Assembly: GCA_051744245.1 (NCBI GenBank)
Contig: JBNJCV010000050.1
Span: 1-12,605 of the forward strand
From: M55B165 sp051744245
GTDB lineage: Bacteria > Actinomycetota > Humimicrobiia > Humimicrobiales > Humimicrobiaceae
Direction of reading: 5' to 3'
Length of the DNA stretch: 12,605 bases
The notes beneath the pieces were generated by a model. It did no database searches, was not told the DNA's origin, and saw only the letters and a program-made list of their open reading frames with translations. The first letter of the stretch is position 1. Each line of letters opens with the position of its first letter. The translations under genes were made by a program, and so were the position numbers. Shown here piece by piece: positions 6,891-12,605 of the stretch.

Positions 6891-8654
6891 ATGAATAATA
6901 ACATTGGCAGAATCATTAAAGTAGCAGGTCCCCTGGTAGTAGCGGAAAACATGGCAGGAGCCAGGATGTATGATGTTGTATTCGTATCTGAACAAAGGCT
7001 TATGGGCGAAATTATTGAGCTTCATGAAGACCAGGCCTCCATACAGGTATATGAAGAAACAGGAGGAGTTGGTGTTGGGGAACCCGTATACAACAGCGGG
7101 CAACCTTTAATTGTTGAATTAGGGCCTGGAATAATAGAAACAATATATGATGGAATCCAGAGGCCCCTTAAGCTGATCTCTGAACAGTCTGGTAACTTCA
7201 TTCCCAGAGGCATACAGATACCTGCATTAGATAGAAAAAAGAAATGGAAATTTGAACCCATAGCAAAAAAAGGTGATGAGGTAAATAAGGGGGACTTTTT
7301 AGGTTTTGTACAGGAAACCCCCCTTATTAAGCACTATATCATGGTGCCAGAAGGGATAAGTGGCAAGGTAGCCCAGATAAATCAAGGCCAATACAATATA
7401 GAAGAAACTGTAGCTACAATAAAGACAAATGAAGGAGAAGAAGAGGTTACCATGCTGCAAAAATGGCCGGTTAGGAAACCCAGGCCATTCTGCAGGAAAC
7501 TTTCCCCTGAAGAGCCGCTTTACACAGGGCAAAGAGTAATAGATACTTTCTTCCCCATTGCCAAAGGGGGAACCGCTTGTGTCCCTGGCCCATTTGGTTC
7601 AGGAAAGACGGTAATACAGCACCAGCTTGCAAAATGGGCAACTGCTGAAATTATAGTATATATTGGCTGCGGCGAGCGTGGAAATGAAATGACCGATGTT
7701 CTGCTGGAGTTCCCGGAACTAAAAGACCCCAAATCCGGGGAGCCGCTAATGAAAAGGACTATACTTATTGCCAATACTTCCAATATGCCTGTAGCAGCCA
7801 GGGAAGCTTCGGTATACACAGGGATAACCATGGCTGAATACTTCAGGGACATGGGTTACTCAGTTGCACTCATGGCTGACTCCACCTCCAGATGGGCAGA
7901 AGCAATGAGGGAAATATCAGGCCGCCTGGAAGAGATGCCTGGCGAAGAAGGATATCCGGCATACCTGGGATCAAAAATTGCTTCATTTTACGAAAGGGCT
8001 GGAAGGGTAGAATGTCTTGACCATGAGGATAGCCGCATAGGCGCGCTCTCAGTAATCGGAGCAGTTTCTCCTCCCGGAGGAGACCTCTCAGACCCTGTGG
8101 TACAGGCTACCCTACGGGTGGTAAAAGTATTCTGGTCCCTGGAAGCGGAACTTGCCTATGGAAGGCATTTCCCGGCAATATCCTGGCTTAACTCTTACTC
8201 GCTTTATACGGATAATCTAAAAAGCCATATACAGCAAGAGGTTGCAGAGGATTTTTACGATCTTCAAGCAGAATCCATGAGAATACTTGAAGAAGAGTCA
8301 GAACTTGAAGAAGTGGTAAGACTTGTAGGTCTTGATGCCCTATCTGCCTCTGACAGGCTGACCATGCTTACCGCAAGGATTCTCAGGGAAGACTTCTTGC
8401 ACCAGAATGCATTTCATGACATTGATACTGTAGCCTCTATTAAAAAGCAATACAAAATGCTAAATACCATTAATTATTTTCACCAACAGTCCTCAGACTA
8501 CATCAGCAGAGGTATTGACATAGAAAATATAGAGAACATGAAAGTACTGGACAAGATCGCGAGAATGCGGTATCTGGAGGAGGAAGAAATAAGTAAAATA
8601 GATGACATAAAGGAAGAAATTGATAAAGAAATTAGGTCTTTATTGGAGGAATAA
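6891..8654 (+). CDS. atpA: V/A-type ATPase catalytic subunit A (NtpA)
   Basis: A 587-residue catalytic ATPase subunit of full length (E. hirae NtpA is 593). An N-terminal beta-barrel (1 to about 75) is followed by the A-specific bulge or 'non-homologous region' (about 110-200), the nucleotide-binding domain and a C-terminal helical domain (about 440-587). The P-loop GPFGSGKT is at 233-240 with Lys239, the catalytic Glu262 is in GERGNE, and the Walker B strand ends at Asp330 (VALMADSTSRW). These match E. hirae Lys238 and Glu261. Three A subunits alternate with three B subunits and hydrolyse or make ATP at the interfaces. A clear AGGAG sits 7 nt before the ATG and overlaps the atpF stop. All key residues are intact. 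Confidence 0.99.
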   Translation: MNNNIGRIIKVAGPLVVAENMAGARMYDVVFVSEQRLMGEIIELHEDQASIQVYEETGGVGVGEPVYNSGQPLIVELGPGIIETIYDGIQRPLKLISEQSGNFIPRGIQIPALDRKKKWKFEPIAKKGDEVNKGDFLGFVQETPLIKHYIMVPEGISGKVAQINQGQYNIEETVATIKTNEGEEEVTMLQKWPVRKPRPFCRKLSPEEPLYTGQRVIDTFFPIAKGGTACVPGPFGSGKTVIQHQLAKWATAEIIVYIGCGERGNEMTDVLLEFPELKDPKSGEPLMKRTILIANTSNMPVAAREASVYTGITMAEYFRDMGYSVALMADSTSRWAEAMREISGRLEEMPGEEGYPAYLGSKIASFYERAGRVECLDHEDSRIGALSVIGAVSPPGGDLSDPVVQATLRVVKVFWSLEAELAYGRHFPAISWLNSYSLYTDNLKSHIQQEVAEDFYDLQAESMRILEEESELEEVVRLVGLDALSASDRLTMLTARILREDFLHQNAFHDIDTVASIKKQYKMLNTINYFHQQSSDYISRGIDIENIENMKVLDKIARMRYLEEEEISKIDDIKEEIDKEIRSLLEE

Positions 8655-8657
8655 AAG

Positions 8658-10058
8658 ATGTTAAAAGAATATAAAGGGATTTCCAATATTTCAGGCCCGC
8701 TTATGATGGTAGAAGGGATAGAAGGGGTTAAATACGGTGAACTTGTGGAAATTAAATTAAGCGATGGCCGGATTAGAAATGGCCAGGTCCTGGAAGTAGA
8801 GCATGATACTGCACTGGTACAAGTTTTTGAAGGGACCACCGGTATAGATACGAAAGGTACAAAAACGAGGTTTCTGGGAAGGGGTATTCAAATGTATCTT
8901 TCCCCTGATATTCTGGGAAAAATATTTACCGGTCTTGGCAAACCAAGGACTGAACAAGATAAAATAATACCAGAAAAAAAGCTTGACATAAACGGCAATC
9001 CCATAAATCCATACGCCAGGGATTATCCCAATGAATTTATCCAGACCGGGATATCCGTAATAGATGGCTTAAATACTCTGGTAAGGGGGCAAAAACTCCC
9101 CATATTTTCAGGGTCAGGGTTGCCCCATAACAAGATGGCAGCACAAATAGCAAGACAGTCCAAGGTCCTGGGTGAAGAGGAATCATTTGCCGTGGTTTTT
9201 GTAGCCATGGGCATAACCTTTGAAGAAGCAGAGTTCTTTATTGGGGATTTAAGGAAGACCGGAGCTTTGTCCAGATCAGTGTTAATTCTTAATCTGGCCG
9301 ATGACCCTGCAATTGAAAGGCTCGCAACCCCAAGGGTTGGCTTAACCTGTGCAGAATACCTGGCATTTGAAAAAGACATGCACGTTCTGGTTATTCTTAC
9401 AGACATGACCAACTATTGCGAAGCATTAAGGGAAGTATCAGCATCAAGAAAAGAAATACCCGGAAGGCGGGGTTATCCAGGATACCTTTACACAGATCTT
9501 GCTTCTATATATGAAAGAGCAGGGAAAATAAAAGGAAAAGACGGTTCCATCACCCTAATCCCCATACTTACCATGCCTGAAGATGATAAAACCCATCCCA
9601 TACCGGACCTTACAGGATACATTACAGAAGGCCAGATAATACTGTCCAGGTCCCTTAATAAAAAGAAAATAGCACCCCCGGTAGACGCTCTGCCTTCTCT
9701 TTCCAGATTAAAGGATAAGGGGATAGGCACCGACAAAACAAGGGAAGACCATGCTGATATATTTAACCAGCTGTACGCAGCATATGCCCGAGGCAAGGAA
9801 GTCCAGGAGCTTGCTGTAATTTTAGGTGAAGCTGCCCTGACAGATATAGACAAGGTATATCATAAGTTTGCGGATGAATTTGAGACCAAATACATTTCCC
9901 AGAGCGAGTACGAGAACAGGACCATTGAAGAAACGCTGGATCTGGGTTGGAAACTTCTTTCCATGTTTCCCAGGGACAGGCTTAAGAGAATTAGGGATGA
10001 ATACCTTGATAAGTATCTGCCGAGATTTAAAAAAGAAGAAAAGGAAGTGGCAAAATAA
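8658..10058 (+). CDS. atpB: V/A-type ATPase non-catalytic subunit B (NtpB)
   Basis: A 466-residue regulatory subunit of the A3B3 head, near the 458 of E. hirae NtpB. It has an N-terminal beta-barrel, a nucleotide-binding-like fold and a C-terminal helical domain. The P-loop position holds SGSGLPHNKM (151-160), without the GKT lysine-threonine pair, as expected for a non-catalytic subunit. Arg350 in the LPSLSR motif is the arginine finger that completes the active site on subunit A (E. hirae Arg350, same number). A strong GGAGGA site lies 7 nt before the ATG and inside the end of atpA. Confidence 0.99.
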   Translation: MLKEYKGISNISGPLMMVEGIEGVKYGELVEIKLSDGRIRNGQVLEVEHDTALVQVFEGTTGIDTKGTKTRFLGRGIQMYLSPDILGKIFTGLGKPRTEQDKIIPEKKLDINGNPINPYARDYPNEFIQTGISVIDGLNTLVRGQKLPIFSGSGLPHNKMAAQIARQSKVLGEEESFAVVFVAMGITFEEAEFFIGDLRKTGALSRSVLILNLADDPAIERLATPRVGLTCAEYLAFEKDMHVLVILTDMTNYCEALREVSASRKEIPGRRGYPGYLYTDLASIYERAGKIKGKDGSITLIPILTMPEDDKTHPIPDLTGYITEGQIILSRSLNKKKIAPPVDALPSLSRLKDKGIGTDKTREDHADIFNQLYAAYARGKEVQELAVILGEAALTDIDKVYHKFADEFETKYISQSEYENRTIEETLDLGWKLLSMFPRDRLKRIRDEYLDKYLPRFKKEEKEVAK

Positions 10059-10679
10059 ATGCTGGCAAATGTTAACGCAACAAGAATGGAGCTACTCCGC
10101 TTAAGGCGGAGACTGGACCTGGCAAGAAGGGGCCATAAACTGCTTAAGGATAAGCAGGATGAACTTATGAGACAACTGATGCAAATAATTGATGAAGTAA
10201 AAGAAGCCAGGCTAGAAATAGAAAGGGAATTCCAGTCAATACTCCAGGCCTTTGCTATTGCCAAAGCAAAAATGGGTCCCCACCAAGCAGAAGAATCCTT
10301 ACTTTTCCCCACCAAGAAATTGTCATTATCGGTAACTAAAAAAAATATTATGAGCGTTAGGGTGCCCATATACCAGAGAGAAGTGGAAGGAAGCATTATT
10401 CCTTACGGCTACCTAAACACTTCAGGAAAAATGGACGAATCCTTAATTAATTTTGAAAAATTTCTGGAAGCCCTTCTCAATTTAGCCGAAAAAGAAAAAA
10501 CGGTACAGCTCATGGCAGGTGAAATAGAAGAAACCAGGAGAAGAGTAAATGCTCTAGAATACAAGCTGATTCCTGAGCTAGAAGAAACTACTAAATACAT
10601 AACCATGAAGCTTGCAGAAAACGAGCGGGCAAATACAGTGAGGCTAATGAAGTTAAAAGACATTGTAAGAAGCCACTGA
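10059..10679 (+). CDS. atpD: V/A-type ATPase central-shaft subunit D (NtpD)
   Basis: A 206-residue protein (E. hirae NtpD is 210). The N-terminal signature VNATRMELLRL with LARRGHKLLKDK (residues 5-32) and the C-terminal RRRVNALE (160-167) followed by a long helix are hallmarks of the D subunit. These two helices pair as the coiled-coil shaft that turns inside A3B3. The middle part (about 75-125) is the short beta-hairpin region. Its ATG directly follows the atpB TAA with no gap, and no convincing ribosome-binding site is present. It is the last gene of the operon; no intrinsic terminator is visible before the convergent toxin gene 28 bp away. Confidence 0.97.
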   Translation: MLANVNATRMELLRLRRRLDLARRGHKLLKDKQDELMRQLMQIIDEVKEARLEIEREFQSILQAFAIAKAKMGPHQAEESLLFPTKKLSLSVTKKNIMSVRVPIYQREVEGSIIPYGYLNTSGKMDESLINFEKFLEALLNLAEKEKTVQLMAGEIEETRRRVNALEYKLIPELEETTKYITMKLAENERANTVRLMKLKDIVRSH

Positions 10680-10707
10680 TCAATCTATTATGCAAAAGAC
10701 TCTTTAT

Positions 10708-11109
10708 TTATGGCTCTAGCCTTTTTATGTTATCAAAGTTATCAAAATCTTTATCATAAGAATAAATTGAGGATAACCCATTCTTTTCCATCAAAGAATA
10801 ATTATAGGCATCTATGAAATCAATATTTTGTTTCTTAAAAATACTTATTGCATCCATTAGCAAGCCCTTTTCTTGAATTCGAACATTGGGGGTATTCAAT
10901 AATAACTCAATATTTTCACATATTTCTTTTTTATTCCACTTATAGAATTTATCAAGGACCCAAATAATTTCTGCAATCACAAAAGAGCTGGTAATATATT
11001 TATCATTTCCATTTACCACTCTCTCAAACAGTTTTTCAACCTTCTTGCTCATTTCTGTATTATCATCTACAAAATACCTCAAGAAAATATTAGTATCCAG
11101 GAATATCAT
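10708..11109 (-). CDS. vapC: VapC-type PIN-domain ribonuclease toxin
   Basis: A 133-residue single PIN domain. The expected acidic residues are visible: Asp5 in MIFLDTN, Glu47 in the FVIAEIIW segment, Asp100 in the FIDAYNYSLM helix (with Asp97 beside it), and Asp119/Asp121 in YDKDFD. These would bind the metal ion of an endoribonuclease, which in VapC toxins usually cuts tRNA or rRNA. It lies directly downstream of an AbrB-type antitoxin with a 4-bp ATGA overlap, the classic toxin-antitoxin layout. GGAG stands about 7 nt before its ATG. The 3' end faces the end of atpD. The symbol denotes the family; the RNA target cannot be told from sequence. Confidence 0.92.
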   Translation of the reverse strand: MIFLDTNIFLRYFVDDNTEMSKKVEKLFERVVNGNDKYITSSFVIAEIIWVLDKFYKWNKKEICENIELLLNTPNVRIQEKGLLMDAISIFKKQNIDFIDAYNYSLMEKNGLSSIYSYDKDFDNFDNIKRLEP

Positions 11110-11348
11110 TTAGACTCTCCTACTACATTTTCTGCAATTCCTGTTTCCACCTTTTCCCTAACTTTTTTTACATTAAAGGGCTGCTTAACTTTTTTCCGGT
11201 TTGCATTTAAAATAGTGCCCTTTTTTACTGTAAATATAATATTTCCCTCTTTTACTTTGAAATTGCCAATATCATGGGGCTTTATGTTGAACCTGTCCCT
11301 AATATGTTTTGGAATTGTAATCTGGCCTTTTTTAGTTATTCTAGGCAT
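11106..11348 (-). CDS. vapB: AbrB/SpoVT-type antitoxin of the VapC pair
   Basis: An 80-residue protein. Residues 1 to about 45 are a SpoVT-AbrB swapped-hairpin DNA-binding domain, seen in the KKGQITIPKHIRDRF core and the following GNFKVKEGNIIFTV strands. The lysine-rich tail (about 46-80) probably wraps the toxin and blocks its active site, as in other VapBC pairs. The ATG is preceded by GGTGA with good spacing, and the gene has its own near-consensus promoter. Such antitoxins normally repress their own operon, alone and better with bound toxin. The repeated TTACT elements upstream are candidate binding sites. Confidence 0.9.
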   Translation of the reverse strand: MPRITKKGQITIPKHIRDRFNIKPHDIGNFKVKEGNIIFTVKKGTILNANRKKVKQPFNVKKVREKVETGIAENVVGESK

Positions 11349-11363
11349 ACTTTATCACCATTC

Positions 11364-11402
11364 TTACTATAATTTGGATATTACTCTCTGTCAAGTATTA
11401 CT
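11364..11402. repeat. Three TTACT direct repeats at 17-nt intervals in the toxin-antitoxin control region
   Basis: TTACT occurs at 11364-11368, 11381-11385 and 11398-11402, each exactly 17 nt after the last; the last two share TATTACT. One copy overlaps the -10 box, one lies in the spacer and one sits just upstream of the -35 box. This layout suits autoregulation by the AbrB-type antitoxin, but in AT-rich DNA a 5-mer can recur by chance. Confidence 0.45.
11366..11394 (-). promoter_or_regulatory. Promoter of the toxin-antitoxin operon
   Basis: On the minus strand a perfect TTGACA (11394-11389) is followed after exactly 17 nt by TATAGT (11371-11366). The predicted transcript starts near 11359 and has a short leader of about 10 nt containing the GGTGA site. 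One mismatch in twelve box positions makes it one of the two best promoters in the window. Confidence 0.75.
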
Positions 11403-11431
11403 ATTAATTAATAAAAATTTTATTCTATCCT

Positions 11432-11440
11432 TGTTATAAT
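11432..11440 (+). promoter_or_regulatory. Extended -10 promoter of the YrdC-family gene
   Basis: TGTTATAAT (11432-11440) is a perfect extended -10 element (TGn followed by TATAAT). No good -35 box lies 16-18 nt upstream, which is common when the TG extension is present. The element ends 9 nt before the ATG at 11450, so the RNA would start about at or just before the start codon. The perfect 10-bp AT palindrome ATTAATTAAT (11403-11412) lies upstream. Confidence 0.6.
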
Positions 11441-11449
11441 ATCCTCAGC

Positions 11450-12094
11450 ATGGAAAAAATAACCATAAAAAGCCTGGAAAAAATAGATATTAATCTTAAG
11501 GATACTATTTCCAAATCAATTCTGGATAAAAAAATAGCCTTACTTCCTACTTCTACCATTTACGGGCTAAGCTGTAAATATGATGAGAGCAGTGCTTACC
11601 TGAAAATATATAAAATAAAAGAAAGGGCTTCCGGTAAACCCTTTATAATCCTTATATCAAACCTCAACCAACTGGAAGACCTTGTTTCCCCCATAGACAC
11701 CAATGCCAAGAAATTAATTAACAGATTCTGGGCCGGCAGAAAGAAGTCTTCCCTTACCATAATATTTGAGAAAAATAAAGACCTGCCCCCTTTCATAACA
11801 GCAGGAAAAGGAAAAATTGCCATCAGGTTGGCAGGATTAAATTATTTAAGAGAAATAATTGAGGCCGCCGGCCCTATTACCTCCACCAGCGCTACCATTT
11901 CCGGGACCAGCACCTCCCCTGATGTTTTTAAAAAAGTTCCATCAAAAATCCTAAAGAAAGTAAATCTAGCGGTTGAATATAAAGGGAGGCTAGAAGGCCT
12001 TGAATCTACCATAATTGACATAACAACTAACCCTCCAGCCCTTATCCGGGAAGGGCCTGTAAAATATAGCCAGATAATAGAAACTATTAAATAG
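11450..12094 (+). CDS. TsaC/YrdC/Sua5-family protein, likely L-threonylcarbamoyladenylate synthase
   Basis: A 214-residue protein consisting of a YrdC domain only; the Sua5 C-terminal domain is absent. Visible family motifs: PTSTIYGL (33-40), KIKERASGKP (55-64), TSTSATISG (144-152), ESTIID (185-190) and IREG (199-202). The usual enzyme joins threonine, bicarbonate and ATP into threonylcarbamoyl-AMP for t6A at tRNA position 37. Several positions are unusual: PTST where PT(D/E)T is typical, TSAT where TSAN is typical, and FWAGRKKSSLT (93-103) where FWPGPLT is typical. It may be the main enzyme of a divergent lineage or a specialised paralogue, so I give no symbol. No ribosome-binding site precedes the ATG, and there is no upstream in-frame start before the promoter. 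Confidence 0.85.
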   Translation: MEKITIKSLEKIDINLKDTISKSILDKKIALLPTSTIYGLSCKYDESSAYLKIYKIKERASGKPFIILISNLNQLEDLVSPIDTNAKKLINRFWAGRKKSSLTIIFEKNKDLPPFITAGKGKIAIRLAGLNYLREIIEAAGPITSTSATISGTSTSPDVFKKVPSKILKKVNLAVEYKGRLEGLESTIIDITTNPPALIREGPVKYSQIIETIK

Positions 12095-12112
12095 CCAGCT
12101 TTGCTGCTTTAG

Positions 12113-12605
12113 TTAATTTATGGTGCTATAGATTTTTCCTCCCCCAAGCACGATATCATTCCTGTAGAATACAATTGATTGGCCCGGAGTTATAGCTTCC
12201 TGTGCTTCTTTAAAAATTACTTTAATTCCCCCACCATCTTTAACAATCCTGCATTCTGCCTCATTCTGGTTGTACCTGATCTTGGCATTAGAAAACCGGG
12301 GAATTTCTTCAACCAACATATTTAAATTTTTTGCATATAATCCCTTTTTCCTTAGTTCATCCCTGGGTCCAGCTATTACCTTGTTCTCCCTGTAATCTAT
12401 TTTGGATACATAAAGGGGTGAGCTAGAATTCAAGCCCAGGCCTTTCCTCTGGCCAATTGTATAAAAACAGATTCCCTCATGTTTGCCCAGCACCTTACCT
12501 CCTGTATCCACTATATAGCCTTTTGGTAAATCCTTAATTCTTTCCCTTAAAAAAACCCCGTAATCTTTATCAATAAAGCAGATGTCCTGGCTTTGGGGTT
12601 TTTCT
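12113..12605 (-). CDS. mnmA: tRNA-specific 2-thiouridylase MnmA, C-terminal part (5' end outside the window)
   Basis: The reading frame runs in from the window edge, and 163 codons plus the stop are present. The first residues include the KPQSQDICFI motif, which holds the second catalytic cysteine of MnmA (E. coli Cys199, in a GICFI context). The typical C-terminal part follows: VLGKHEGICFYTIGQRKGLG, PLYVSKID, VIAGPRDEL and the final beta-barrel with ITPGQSIVFY and LGGGKI. The enzyme activates U34 of Glu, Gln and Lys tRNAs with ATP and transfers sulfur to give 2-thiouridine. The P-loop and first cysteine lie outside the window. A GTG within the frame at 12511 is an internal Val codon, not the start. 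It converges on the YrdC-family gene with 18 bp between the stops. Confidence 0.95.
   Translation of the reverse strand, partial: EKPQSQDICFIDKDYGVFLRERIKDLPKGYIVDTGGKVLGKHEGICFYTIGQRKGLGLNSSSPLYVSKIDYRENKVIAGPRDELRKKGLYAKNLNMLVEEIPRFSNAKIRYNQNEAECRIVKDGGGIKVIFKEAQEAITPGQSIVFYRNDIVLGGGKIYSTIN

Noticed and set aside
8658..10058. Inactive or damaged ATPase because subunit B lacks a P-loop lysine
   Set aside because: B subunits of V/A-ATPases are normally non-catalytic and lack GKT; the arginine finger Arg350 is intact.
9860..10396. Long open frame on the minus strand opposite the end of atpB and start of atpD (178 codons)
   Set aside because: It is serine/leucine-rich, as expected for the complement of lysine/glutamate-rich coding DNA. 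It lies wholly across two well-conserved genes and shows no family motif.
10680..10707. AAAGACTCTTT palindrome between atpD and vapC as a terminator
   Set aside because: The arms are only five AT-rich pairs around a single central base, so no stable hairpin can form, and no T run follows.
12095..12112. CAGC-TTT-GCTG hairpin between the YrdC-family gene and mnmA as a bidirectional terminator
   Set aside because: A stem of four pairs with a 3-nt loop and no clear T tract on either strand is too weak to call.
12113..12511. Separate 132-residue gene starting at the GTG at 12511
   Set aside because: The frame continues upstream to the window edge and encodes the conserved SQDICFI cysteine motif of MnmA, so this is the tail of a larger gene.

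Overview
The window is a compact bacterial chromosome segment of fairly low GC (an estimate by eye, not a count). Arginine is often encoded by AGG/AGA and isoleucine by ATA. A complete V/A-type ATPase operon, a surface protein with a membrane anchor, and a tRNA-modification gene of bacterial MnmA type point to an anaerobic or deep-branching bacterium. Clostridia, Thermotogota, Atribacterota or a low-GC deep actinobacterial lineage would all fit. The sequence alone does not settle the phylum.

Layout. (1) About 1-2031, minus strand: a membrane-anchored surface protein with three DUF11-like repeats and a C-terminal SGNH hydrolase domain. (2) 2035-2169: a divergent promoter region, with a good sigma70-type promoter for the ATPase operon that contains an inverted repeat. 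(3) 2170-10679, plus strand: nine ATPase genes in the order H-I-K-E-C-F-A-B-D, with gaps of 0-14 nt or overlaps. (4) 10708-11348, minus strand: an AbrB-type antitoxin followed by a VapC/PIN toxin, overlapping by ATGA, with a near-consensus promoter and three evenly spaced TTACT repeats. (5) 11450-12094, plus strand: a divergent TsaC/YrdC/Sua5-family gene behind an extended -10 promoter, apparently leaderless. (6) 12113-12605, minus strand: the C-terminal part of mnmA, cut by the window edge.

How the genes work together. A and B form the catalytic hexamer, D and F the central shaft, C the link from shaft to rotor ring, K the rotor ring, I the stator and ion channel, and E with H the peripheral stalks. 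The K subunit keeps every residue of the Enterococcus hirae NtpK sodium site, at a constant offset of four residues, so the machine is predicted to pump or use Na+. TsaC-like and MnmA proteins both modify the tRNA anticodon loop (t6A37 and s2U34), but they lie convergently and are not an operon. I found no mobile element, CRISPR array, rRNA or tRNA, and nothing that clearly amounts to a new multi-gene system. The most useful leads are the SGNH/DUF11 protein, the pattern of ribosome-binding sites across the ATPase operon, the toxin-antitoxin control region, and the unusual YrdC-family protein.
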